A stretch of 33,273 nucleotides of DNA, taken from Bacteroidia bacterium. GTDB taxonomy: Bacteria; Bacteroidota; Bacteroidia; JAIBAJ01. The first letter of the stretch is position 1. Each line of letters starts with the position of its first letter. This document shows, in pieces, positions 1 through 6,729 of this stretch. The stretch is taken from contig JAIBAJ010000027.1 in the NCBI GenBank assembly GCA_019695265.1, forward strand, positions 1-33,273. Reading direction: 5' to 3'. Position numbers and translations under genes: made by a program. The notes beneath the pieces were generated by a model. It saw only the letters and a list, made by a program, of their open reading frames with translations, made no database searches and was not told the origin of the DNA.

Positions 1-33
1 GAAACCATTCATTAAGAATTTCTTTTTGTGTTT

Positions 34-69
34 AAAAGCCTTGGTTACTCAAACTAAGGCTTTTTTTTT
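34..69 (+). terminator. Rho-independent terminator of an upstream gene
   Basis: An inverted repeat (AAGCCTTGGTT, loop ACTC, then AAACTAAGGCTTT) is followed by a run of nine T residues. It reads on the plus strand and would end a gene lying to the left of the window. Confidence 0.8.
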
Positions 70-102
70 GCCTAAATAGCCTGCAAATGAGGCAACTTGG
101 TA

Positions 103-259
103 GGTTTGCACCCTCGGGCAACGATAGAGGCAAGTAACCCACAGGCCTACGCGGCGATAGCCAAGTGGGCCGAGGATTACAGCCGATAGCGTGACCCGAA
201 GCCCATTGCAAGAACTAATGGGTTTAGCTAATAATAGGATAGGGCGAAGGGGGCCCGCC
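103..259 (-). repeat. Dispersed structured repeat, copy 1
   Basis: This 157 bp GC-rich element matches the copies at 4540, 11769 and 28940. In element orientation (minus strand) it starts with a hairpin with GGCG/CGCC arms and a conserved block GTCACGCTATCGGCTGTA. A variable stem-loop follows (GGCCCAC paired with GTAGGCC, one mismatch). It ends with a conserved block containing CTACTTGCCTCTATCGTT-like sequence and GTGCAAACC. A possible reading frame across it on the minus strand (49-300) is an artefact of the repeat. Confidence 0.9.
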
Positions 260-408
260 AAAAGAGAATAGTAGTTAACCTCGATTTCGTACAAGTTCAA
301 ACTAATTGCCTGTTAGTCAGAGGTATTCATGAACTATAAATTAGGGTGTTTAGTCGAAAGATTAGCAATTCTTGGCATTTTACCTGTAACAAAAATCAAA
401 AACTATTG

Positions 409-416
409 TACATTTG
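409..416 (+). promoter_or_regulatory. Bacteroidota -7 promoter box
   Basis: TACATTTG matches the Bacteroidota -7 consensus TAnnTTTG exactly. It lies 20 bp before the ATG at 437. This supports that ATG, rather than the in-frame ATG at 329, as the real start of the first gene. No good TTTG -33 element was found at standard spacing. Confidence 0.5.
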
Positions 417-436
417 CCTATCGGTTTCAAACGCGT

Positions 437-829
437 ATGTATCCAAACAGATTCAGAAAAACAAAAGCCAAGAGAGGAGAAAAATCCTTGTTGGAGCGGG
501 TTTTCCTGTATTTGTTTCTGGTTACGTTCAGTGTTTCATTTATTGGCAAACAGCTTTCTACAGATTCCGGAAACCGACATTTTTTAGGCGTAAAGCAGCT
601 AGTTGCCAAAGGGGAAGCCTCCCAACAGCTTGTTTCTGAATCGTTATGCGAAGGCGAAGAGTGCCTGGATGATGATACCGTTGATGATGAAAACGACCTC
701 ACGGATGCTATCCTGCATGCCTCACTTTCTGCGTTTTTATTTCAGGATGTTTGTCGTTTCGACTGGGCCTTAGTCAATCACAAGGCTCATTCCAAAAAGT
801 TTATCGAATTAAGAGTTTTGAGAATTTAG
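437..829 (+). CDS. Small single-pass membrane protein of unknown function
   Basis: A 130-residue protein that I do not recognise. It has a basic N-terminus (MYPNRFRKTKAKRGEKS) and one hydrophobic segment (about residues 21-37, LERVFLYLFLVTFSVSFIG). A soluble part follows with an acidic patch (CEGEECLDDDTVDDEND, about residues 72-88) and a basic C-terminal tail. The topology would be N-in with the C-terminal part outside the inner membrane. The frame is open from an ATG at 329, but the perfect -7 box at 409-416 would lie inside that longer version, so 437 is preferred. It lies 70 bp upstream of the SulP transporter on the same strand. Whether it belongs to that operon is uncertain, because a second promoter-like region lies between them. 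Confidence 0.6.
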   Translation: MYPNRFRKTKAKRGEKSLLERVFLYLFLVTFSVSFIGKQLSTDSGNRHFLGVKQLVAKGEASQQLVSESLCEGEECLDDDTVDDENDLTDAILHASLSAFLFQDVCRFDWALVNHKAHSKKFIELRVLRI

Positions 830-842
830 GAGAGAACATGGA

Positions 843-858
843 CCGGATTTAGTTCCGG
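843..858. promoter_or_regulatory. Inverted repeat upstream of the SulP-porin operon
   Basis: CCGGA-TTTAGT-TCCGG is a perfect 5 bp inverted repeat in the 70 bp gap before the transporter. A 7-of-8 match to the -7 box (TATCTTTT, 879-886) follows, which would give a start point a few bases before the ATG at 900. It could be an operator, but no regulator can be assigned. Confidence 0.3.
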
Positions 859-899
859 ATTGAATTTATTCCATTGTTTATCTTTTAAATTTTCATGAA

Positions 900-2567
900 A
901 TGTCTACAAAAAAAGCTGCTTCAGGCAGTATATTTCAATCTCTTCGGGAAAACCTATCCTACGATTTACTTTCGGGTTTTCTTGTTTCCCTGATCGCACT
1001 ACCGCTTTCTTTAGGAATTGCCAGTGCCAGTGGATTTCCGCCCTTGATGGGTGTTTTAACCGCCATTATTGGTGGTATTGTAATTGCTTTTTTCGCAGGT
1101 AGCGAACTAACTATTAAAGGTCCTGCAGCCGGCCTTATTGTAATTGTAGCCGGTGCTGTGGAAGAACTTGGTAATGGGAATGCTGAGTTAGGCTGGCATC
1201 TGGCTTTGGGTGTTGGTGTAGTTGCTGCTTTATTACAGGTTTTAGCCGGACAGTTTAAAGCTGCGAAGATTGCCGATTTTTTCCCAATTGCTGCTGTGCA
1301 TGGATTGCTGGCATCAATAGGTATCATAATTATTTCAAAACAAATTCACTTGTTGTTGGGAATAGCCCCATCCATGTTGAAGGATGCACATACCGGAAAA
1401 GGTTTGGAACCTTTGGAATTGTTGGAAATGATTCCGCATTCATTGGCAAATCTAACCCCGTCGATTGCAGCAGTTGGTGTTATTTGTTTAGTAGTATTAT
1501 TCGGATTGCCGATGGTTAAATCCGGACTATTTAGAAAAATTCCACCGGCTCTGATTGCATTAGTTTTGGCAATTCCATTGGGGATTGTGTTTCACCTTGC
1601 TCCTGATATGAAAGATTTGGCCGGAAAGGACCTCAAACCCATGGTACATGTTGAATCCATTTTAGATCACTTAGGAGTTCAAGTAAGTTTTGCCGCTGCA
1701 ACAAATCCAAGTATGTTGCCAAGCTTTATTAAGTATGTGGTTATGTTTTTCCTGGTTGGAAGTTTAGAAACTGTTATAAGTGCCAAAGCCATTGATTTGT
1801 TAGATCCAAATAAAGGCAAATCAGATCACAGCAAGGATTTACGGGCTGTAGGAATTGGAAACACCATCTCGGCTATTTTGGGTGGATTACCTATGATAAG
1901 TGAAATAGCTCGTAGCAGTGCTAATTTAGGAAATGGTGCAAAAAGCAGATGGGCGAATTTTTTTCATGGCGTTTTCTTACTCATTTATGTATTGGCTTTA
2001 TATCAGGTAATAAACATGGTACCCGTGGCTGCCTTGTCGGCTATGTTGGTTTTTGTTGGTTATAGGCTGGCTTCGCCAAAAGAATTTGTGCATATGTGGC
2101 ATTTGGGCATAGAGCAGTTTATCATTTTCTTTACCACCATCGTTGTTACCTTATCAACTGATTTGTTGGTTGGTATTTCAGCCGGTATTATTGTTAATCT
2201 GATTTTTCACTTAGTAAATGGTGCTCCTTTTGGGAGTTTATTTAAATCGGGAATTACCGTTTCGGAACCCAATTCAAATACCATTGTAATAGAAGTAAAA
2301 AATGCGGCATTGTTTGTTCATAATGTAACAACCAATGGGATATTGAATAACCTGGAATCAGGGAAAAATGTTTTGGTACTTCTTGGTGAAACCAAATTAG
2401 TTGACCACAGTTACCTGGACAACTTGCATCGTTTTGTGGATGATTATGAAAATGAAGGGGGAAAAGTGGCTATTGTTGGCCTTGATCATCATAAAAAACT
2501 TTCCAGTCATCCACTAGCTGCCAGGGTAAACCCGGATATTTCACTAGAGCTATTAACCATTAGTTAA
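900..2567 (+). CDS. SulP (SLC26) family inorganic anion transporter with STAS domain
   Basis: A 555-residue inner-membrane transporter for sulfate, bicarbonate or a similar anion. The SulP signature is clear in the first transmembrane helices (about residues 25-90): PLSLGIASASGFPPLMG, then GSELTIKGPAAGL. A long multi-helix membrane domain runs to about residue 435. A C-terminal STAS domain follows (about 455-550), containing VLVLLGETKLVDHSYLDNLH and VAIVGLDHHKKL. Length and architecture are normal for the family. The substrate cannot be read from the sequence. Many Bacteroidota SulP genes neighbour carbonic anhydrase, but none is present here. A porin gene starts 5 bp after the stop, so the two are almost certainly cotranscribed and probably move the same anion across the two membranes. 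Confidence 0.92.
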   Translation: MSTKKAASGSIFQSLRENLSYDLLSGFLVSLIALPLSLGIASASGFPPLMGVLTAIIGGIVIAFFAGSELTIKGPAAGLIVIVAGAVEELGNGNAELGWHLALGVGVVAALLQVLAGQFKAAKIADFFPIAAVHGLLASIGIIIISKQIHLLLGIAPSMLKDAHTGKGLEPLELLEMIPHSLANLTPSIAAVGVICLVVLFGLPMVKSGLFRKIPPALIALVLAIPLGIVFHLAPDMKDLAGKDLKPMVHVESILDHLGVQVSFAAATNPSMLPSFIKYVVMFFLVGSLETVISAKAIDLLDPNKGKSDHSKDLRAVGIGNTISAILGGLPMISEIARSSANLGNGAKSRWANFFHGVFLLIYVLALYQVINMVPVAALSAMLVFVGYRLASPKEFVHMWHLGIEQFIIFFTTIVVTLSTDLLVGISAGIIVNLIFHLVNGAPFGSLFKSGITVSEPNSNTIVIEVKNAALFVHNVTTNGILNNLESGKNVLVLLGETKLVDHSYLDNLHRFVDDYENEGGKVAIVGLDHHKKLSSHPLAARVNPDISLELLTIS

Positions 2568-2572
2568 GTTGT

Positions 2573-4027
2573 ATGTTCCATTCAAAAACCCTCTATAAAC
2601 CCTGGAGGGAGGTGATTGGTTTTGCCTCCCTTTATTCACGGGTTCTTATTATTTTGTTTTTATTTTTTTTCAGTCAAAGTTTTAGTCAACAAACCCAACA
2701 GGCCCCTGCCAACCCTACACCAACTAAAGACAAAGATGTTTTGAAGTTTAATTTAAGCGAAGATGGAAGTCGGTATTTTCAGGCCACCTTTCTTAATCAA
2801 ACCTGGTTAAGGTACGATCAAAGCAACAATGGTACAGCGGTGATGGGAAAAACTGCCAATGAAACCTTTGATATTGGCCTGAGACGAACCCGAATTCAGT
2901 TGTTTGGTCAAATTACTCCCAGGGTGTTTTTGTACTTTCAATTTGGTCAGAATAATTTTAATTATGCCTTTAATGCCAACAATGGGAATCGAAAATTGGC
3001 CGCTTTTTTTCACGATGCGGTGGGGGAGTTTAAGGTTACCAATAACAATGCTCTAAAGCTGGGTGGAGGATTAACCATCACCAATGGACTTTCTCGATTT
3101 TCCCAACCAAGTATTGGTACTATAATGACTTTGGATGTTCCCGTATTTGCTCAGGCCACGGTAGACCAAACCGATGAATTTTCAAGAAAGTTGAGTGTAT
3201 ACGCCAGAGGACAAATTTGGAAATTTGATTACCGTTTTGCTTTAAGCGATCCATTTCCTATTACTTCTTCCGGAAGCATTCCTGCAAAATTCGGAACCTC
3301 TTCCACGTTTGCACAAACCGGTCATACCAAACAATATCAAGGATATTTTACTTACAACTTCTTCGAAATGGAAGGACATACCACACCTTACATGACAGGT
3401 ACTTATTTGGGTGCCAAAAAAGTATGGAACCTGGGAGCTGGATTTATCTATCAAAACAATGCCATGTGGCATCGTAAAACAGGAAGTTCTGCAACAGATA
3501 CCATTCAATTTACACCCATGGTACTATGGTCGGTGGAAAGCTTTTTAGATATGCCGATTAAAAAGGAAAGAGGAGATGCTGTTTCGGCCTATGTTGGTTA
3601 CTTTAATTACAACTTTGGTCCAAATTATCTCCGCTACAATGGTATTATGAATCCGGCTACCGGTTTTACCTCAGATGGTGCTAAATATGCCTTGGCTTCC
3701 AATGCGTATGGTAATGCTTTTCCGATGTTTGGTACCGGTCAGGTGGTTTATTCTCAATTGGGATATTTATTACCCAAAAAATTGTTGGGTGAGAAAGGAG
3801 GTCAGCTTATGCCTTATGCCAGTTATATGTATGCCGGTTTTGACAAGCTGGCTAACCAACCCATGCAAGTTTGGGATATTGGTCTTAATTGGTTAATCAA
3901 AGGACATAAGGCCAAAATAAGCCTGGATTATCAAAATCGTTCCACCTTTAGTTTGGATGCCGGTGGTTCCATTCTAACCGGCCCAAGGAAGGGTTGTTTA
4001 ATAATGCAATACCAGGTGTTTATATAA
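2573..4027 (+). CDS. Outer-membrane porin, phosphate-selective O/P type
   Basis: A 484-residue precursor with a signal peptide: a hydrophobic stretch at about residues 25-38 (VLIILFLFFFSQSFSQ) after an unusually long polar N-terminus. The mature part is a beta-barrel of alternating, aromatic-rich strands. The motif DIGLRRTRIQLFGQITPRV (about residues 101-119) is typical of the phosphate-selective porin O/P family, and the protein ends in a strand with a terminal aromatic-hydrophobic pattern (MQYQVFI). It follows the SulP gene by 5 bp. I infer that it is the outer-membrane entry route for the SulP substrate, although members of this family differ in ion preference. The long N-terminus may mean the true start lies slightly downstream. 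Confidence 0.85.
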   Translation: MFHSKTLYKPWREVIGFASLYSRVLIILFLFFFSQSFSQQTQQAPANPTPTKDKDVLKFNLSEDGSRYFQATFLNQTWLRYDQSNNGTAVMGKTANETFDIGLRRTRIQLFGQITPRVFLYFQFGQNNFNYAFNANNGNRKLAAFFHDAVGEFKVTNNNALKLGGGLTITNGLSRFSQPSIGTIMTLDVPVFAQATVDQTDEFSRKLSVYARGQIWKFDYRFALSDPFPITSSGSIPAKFGTSSTFAQTGHTKQYQGYFTYNFFEMEGHTTPYMTGTYLGAKKVWNLGAGFIYQNNAMWHRKTGSSATDTIQFTPMVLWSVESFLDMPIKKERGDAVSAYVGYFNYNFGPNYLRYNGIMNPATGFTSDGAKYALASNAYGNAFPMFGTGQVVYSQLGYLLPKKLLGEKGGQLMPYASYMYAGFDKLANQPMQVWDIGLNWLIKGHKAKISLDYQNRSTFSLDAGGSILTGPRKGCLIMQYQVFI

Positions 4028-4051
4028 GGCTAAAATGATGTATATGAAAGT

Positions 4052-4195
4052 AATACCAATTTTAATTTATAAATAGTCCAAAGGCAATTTATAAATTTAG
4101 ATTGGTAAATGCCGAGGATACAGAATGTTAGGCCAATTTTTTCAAATAAAATTAATACATAAAATTGGACTAAACATAATGTCCATTCGGTATAA
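4052..4195. repeat. AT-rich inverted-repeat element, possible MITE
   Basis: Two 20 bp arms (4055-4074 and 4087-4106) match at 18 positions around a 12 bp loop, and each contains the palindrome ATTTATAAAT. A second stem (TGGAC 4166-4170, GTCCA 4181-4185) lies near the right edge. The left edge (AATACC) and right edge (GGTAT) are weakly inverted. The segment 4103-4122 recurs exactly, on the other strand, at 33068-33087. No transposase is associated. Confidence 0.45.
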
Positions 4196-4205
4196 GTACT
4201 TGAAA

Positions 4206-4425
4206 ATGTCATTTCAAATTTTATCTAAAGTATTGGAACCGTCACTAGGTTGCAAGTGCTCCAAGCTAAACTCACAAGGTAAAGCTGAAATGGATTTTAG
4301 ATAGGGAAAAGCAATGGGTTTCAGCCATTGGGAAGGAACCAAAGAAGCTTGCTTTTCGTCTACCAAAATGGTCAATTAAGGTCGAAGTTTCGACTACAGA
4401 AGAGCTGTTGATTAAGTGTGTGTGA
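4206..4425 (+). pseudogene. Probable frameshifted remnant of a small gene
   Basis: A frame starting at the ATG at 4206 (MSFQILSKVLEP...) runs about 33 codons. A second frame, open from 4270 to the stop at 4423-4425, has protein-like composition (WILDREKQWVSAIGKEP, then LAFRLPKWSIKVEVSTTEEL) but no ATG of its own. Joining them would need one frameshift near 4285. A strong terminator begins 14 bp after the second stop, as expected for a gene end. I do not recognise the protein. The alternative is a structured small RNA ending at the same terminator. Confidence 0.3.
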
Positions 4426-4438
4426 TGGTTAAGGTTAT

Positions 4439-4470
4439 CCCCCGGCAGAGGTGTCGGGGGTTTTTTATTT
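4439..4470 (+). terminator. Rho-independent terminator
   Basis: CCCCCGGCA, loop GAGG, TGTCGGGGG: a 9 bp stem with one G-T pair, followed by TTTTTTATTT. It reads on the plus strand. No intact plus-strand gene ends nearby, so it belongs to the remnant or small RNA just upstream, or to read-through from the porin. Confidence 0.85.
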
Positions 4471-4539
4471 GGTGCAGCCTGTTTTGGGTACGCTGAAAAG
4501 TCCCGGTTATGAATCAATAATTTTATCTATTCCTGTTAT

Positions 4540-4694
4540 GCGGGCCCCCTCCGCCCAAAAAGCACTTTGCAAAACCCTGATTAACCTGCATGGGCGTTCG
4601 GGTCACGCTATCGGCTGTAGTCCTCGTCCCCCTAGGCTAACGCCGTAGGGGTCCTGTGGGCTACTTGCCTCTATCGTTGCCCGATGCGCAATCC
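4540..4694 (+). repeat. Dispersed structured repeat, copy 2
   Basis: This 155 bp copy is in plus orientation. It has a GCGG/CCGC end hairpin around GGCCCCCT, the GCGT/ACGC stem, and the conserved TCGGCTGTAGTCCTCGTC. Its variable stem is CCCCTA paired with TAGGGG, with GGC/GCC inside. The GTGGGCTACTTGCCTCTATC block closes it. The last part is slightly degenerate (GATGCGCAATCC in place of GAGGTGCAAACC). A plus-strand frame over it (4451-4648) is not a gene. Confidence 0.9.
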
Positions 4695-4847
4695 ATCGTT
4701 TGTATTTTAAACCAACTTTTAACTATATCGTTCCCGGTGCAGAAGCCGTAAGCGAATTTACAGATAAATGTTCATACGAAGCACAAAATCCAGGTTACAG
4801 AAAAATGTGGATTCGAAGCACAAAACCGCTTATGGCTTTTGCACCGT

Positions 4848-4861
4848 GTTATAGCCAGTGC
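4848..4861 (+). repeat. Left arm of inverted repeat flanking the Doc module
   Basis: GTTATAGCCAGTGC is the reverse complement, with one mismatch, of GCATTGGCTATAAC at 6534-6547. The pair brackets the two-gene toxin-antitoxin-like unit at a distance of 1.7 kb. It does not fit the GTTRRRY integron core. Confidence 0.4.
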
Positions 4862-4870
4862 ATTTCTGTA

Positions 4871-5302
4871 TTAGGTTTTTGCGTCAATAAGCTTCCATTT
4901 TAATTCATCACTAAAATCGTCTTCGTATAATATAGAACATATTATTTCGAATAGTAAATCTTTATCAATTCTATTATCAGCAACATCGACTGCGATATTT
5001 TCCATTTCAGTTAAAAATCTAGTTACTTCAAATCCATAGCCATTTATTTCCATGAAATATGCTGATAACGCAATTGAAGATCTTTTATTACCGTCATTGA
5101 AAGCGTGATTTTTATTTACTGAGTAAAAAAGATGGGTAATTTTATCTTCAATTGTCGGATAGTATATATCATTTTGAATGTGTTCTATTACACTATCTAA
5201 TAATCCGATATTTAATGCACCAGGGTTACCACCAGATTTTAATATTATATCGTCATGAACAGATATTGCATGTTCTGTATCGAAATATAGAAACTTGTTC
5301 AT
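4871..5302 (-). CDS. doc: Doc-type (Fic/DOC family) toxin
   Basis: A 143-residue protein of normal Doc length. The family motif HxFx(D/N)GNKR is intact as HAFNDGNKR: His66, Phe68, Asp70, Asn72, Lys73, Arg74. The well-studied Doc toxin uses this motif to phosphorylate elongation factor Tu and stop translation; true Fic AMP-transferases usually have HPFxxGNGR instead. The N-terminal part (FLYFDTEHAISVHDDIILKS) and the segment GLLDSVIEHIQNDIYYPTIE are also typical of Doc. Its ATG directly follows the stop of the upstream HTH gene (TAAATG, 5305-5300 on the minus strand), so the two are translationally coupled. The usual small antitoxin Phd is absent; the large HTH protein is the only possible partner here. 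Confidence 0.85.
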   Translation of the reverse strand: MNKFLYFDTEHAISVHDDIILKSGGNPGALNIGLLDSVIEHIQNDIYYPTIEDKITHLFYSVNKNHAFNDGNKRSSIALSAYFMEINGYGFEVTRFLTEMENIAVDVADNRIDKDLLFEIICSILYEDDFSDELKWKLIDAKT

Positions 5303-6304
5303 TTACCTGTCTTTTAAACGTTTAAAAATTTCTATATTTTCGTCTATTCTCTCCTGCAAATCTTTACTTTTTTCACCCAGAAAACGTTGATAATCTGATA
5401 GGTCTATACTGCCTACGTAGTTTTTTAAACTGTCATGCAAAACTTGTCTGAAGCCATAATCACGAGTGGCCATTTTTGTCCTAGCATTTTCGATATGAGG
5501 TTTATGCAATGGATGTTCCGCAAATATTCTAAGTAATTCATCCATTTCGTTCTTAGAGAGTTTTCTTCCAAGTGAATTGGATTTTAATTCCATTTCGTGA
5601 GCGAGTCCAGTTTCAAAAGATGCTATTAAGTTTAAGATTTCGGAATACATCGTATCCCTGAGATTTTCTTCTTCTTCAAGTTTAAGAATTTGTTTGTACT
5701 CCTTTGCATTTTCTTTAAATACACAGCGATATATTTCATCAGTATAATAGGCGTATTTATAATTTCCCATATCGAGATATTGATGTAAAGCGTTTGTAAA
5801 TTCTTTTCTATAATGAGGCTCTTTAAGCATACTATGGAAAAAGTCTTCATCTCTCTGATTAATATATTTTGTTGAACCACCTAGCCTTTGATTTAAAGTA
5901 TCAATAACTATGTCTAGCATTTTACTGCGAATAGCTTTTGCCATTTCACTTTCTACCAATAGCATTCCTAAATTTAAAAAGGCTCTAAAATTAAAAACCC
6001 CTAATTGTGTTGTTTTACTTTGAATATTTATTATTCCACCAAATTTTTCTTTGAATGCTTTTAATGTTGCACCTTTGAATAGCTCATATCCATTATGTTT
6101 TAGTTCATTTTCATATTGGGAAAGATAAGAGTCGATTGTGCTAGTATCTACGCCATAAAATTCTGCTAATTGGTCTTTAGTAAAACGATATTCGTTTTGG
6201 AAAAGCATGCCAGATACACCAAGATATTCTTGTATATTTGTTACAGCATCATGATTATTTAGAATGTTTTGCCTATCAACCGGTGATATAGTTAAATCTC
6301 TCAT
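5303..6304 (-). CDS. HTH DNA-binding protein (RhuM/ORF6N-like), putative antitoxin or regulator of Doc
   Basis: A 333-residue soluble protein. Residues about 35-62 (LFQNEYRFTKDQLAEFYGVD, then TSTIDSYL) look like the helix-turn-helix found at the start of RhuM and phage antirepressor-like proteins. A second segment (about 103-135, FNFRAFLNLGMLLVESEMAK) resembles the ORF6N/KilA-type antirepressor region. The remaining 200 residues are charged and helical (for example LKLEEEENLRDTMYSEILNL) and I cannot assign them. The gene precedes doc without any spacer. Fusions of RhuM-like and Fic/DOC domains are known in bacteria, which supports a functional link. I infer that it represses the operon, possibly through the palindromes at 6336-6359 and 6388-6401, and neutralises Doc. 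A non-antitoxin role cannot be excluded. Confidence 0.7.
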   Translation of the reverse strand: MRDLTISPVDRQNILNNHDAVTNIQEYLGVSGMLFQNEYRFTKDQLAEFYGVDTSTIDSYLSQYENELKHNGYELFKGATLKAFKEKFGGIINIQSKTTQLGVFNFRAFLNLGMLLVESEMAKAIRSKMLDIVIDTLNQRLGGSTKYINQRDEDFFHSMLKEPHYRKEFTNALHQYLDMGNYKYAYYTDEIYRCVFKENAKEYKQILKLEEEENLRDTMYSEILNLIASFETGLAHEMELKSNSLGRKLSKNEMDELLRIFAEHPLHKPHIENARTKMATRDYGFRQVLHDSLKNYVGSIDLSDYQRFLGEKSKDLQERIDENIEIFKRLKDR

Positions 6305-6335
6305 TTTTCCAAATTTTGTTAATAACTTGTTGATT

Positions 6336-6359
6336 GCTCACCTTGTTAATCAGGTGAGC
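6336..6359 (-). promoter_or_regulatory. Operator-like inverted repeat upstream of the Doc module
   Basis: GCTCACCT, spacer TGTTAATC, AGGTGAGC: a perfect 8 bp inverted repeat whose near edge is 32 bp from the start codon of the HTH gene. Its size and place suit autoregulation of a toxin-antitoxin operon by its HTH member. Alternatively it is a hairpin in the leader RNA. Confidence 0.55.
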
Positions 6360-6387
6360 AGAGTCTAATTTTCTGTAATTCAATTAA

Positions 6388-6401
6388 TTAAGTCGACTTA
6401 A
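6388..6401 (-). promoter_or_regulatory. Second palindrome upstream of the Doc module
   Basis: TTAAGTCGACTTAA is a perfect 14 bp palindrome 29 bp further upstream. It could be a second operator or the site of another regulator. A 7-of-8 match to the -7 consensus (TATCTTTA, 6491-6484 on the minus strand) lies further upstream still. Confidence 0.4.
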
Positions 6402-6729
6402 AAATATTGAAAACGTGATAAACATACTTACCCTTTTCGAGTTTTAGAGACATTTTAATTAAAAAAATAAAAATTAGACATTTTAAAGATACAAAAATTA
6501 GCGTTTCGTCAGGAACATTTTTTTTCCAGCTAGGCATTGGCTATAACTAGCAGGTTTCTGAAAGGAATTCATGGTACTTTAAGAAAGCATTGCAACCAAC
6601 CCAATAAAATAGTTTTAAGTAGTTGAAAGTAAACAGCTTGAATTCTTTTGAGTCCTACTTAAATATGGAAATTCAGAGTTAGTTCCCTTAAGTAAAATCA
6701 GTAAAAACTTGCTAAGTATAAACCTAAAA

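Larger units (their letters stand above)
1..436. other. Non-coding stretch before the first gene
   Basis: This region holds the terminator at 34-69, repeat copy 1 at 103-259, and about 150 bp leading to the promoter of the first gene. No gene-like reading frame was supported. Confidence 0.6.
4028..4870. other. Long intergenic region between convergent genes
   Basis: This 843 bp stretch lies between the porin and the Doc gene. In order it holds an AT-rich inverted-repeat element (4052-4195), a probable gene remnant ending in a terminator (4206-4470), repeat copy 2 (4540-4694), and about 175 bp with a 12 bp direct repeat (CGAAGCACAAAA at 4777 and 4814). No intact gene was supported. The possible frame at 4700-4903 has no recognisable protein features. 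Confidence 0.6.
6305..6729. other. Intergenic region upstream of the Doc module
   Basis: This 425 bp AT-rich region holds the two palindromes and the right flanking arm at 6534-6547 (GCATTGGCTATAAC). The arm sits inside a small GCTAG/CTAGC repeat. Nothing gene-like was seen in 6550-6729. Confidence 0.5.

Noticed and set aside
49-300. 83-residue minus-strand reading frame
   Set aside because: It runs through repeat copy 1; similar frames appear in copies 2 and 4 (4451-4648, 28909-29145) with the same repeat-derived peptide (for example GHAIGCSPR). These are artefacts of the repeat, not genes.
329-436. Upstream extension of the first gene
   Set aside because: A perfect -7 promoter box lies inside the extension, and the extra residues look unlike the rest of the protein; the ATG at 437 is preferred.
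4700-4903. 67-residue plus-strand frame before the Doc gene
   Set aside because: It overlaps the 3' end of Doc, contains a direct repeat, and shows no recognisable protein motif.
4848-6547. Integron cassette with attC sites
   Set aside because: The inverted 14-mers do not fit the GTTRRRY core, no paired inner boxes were found, and no integrase is in the window.
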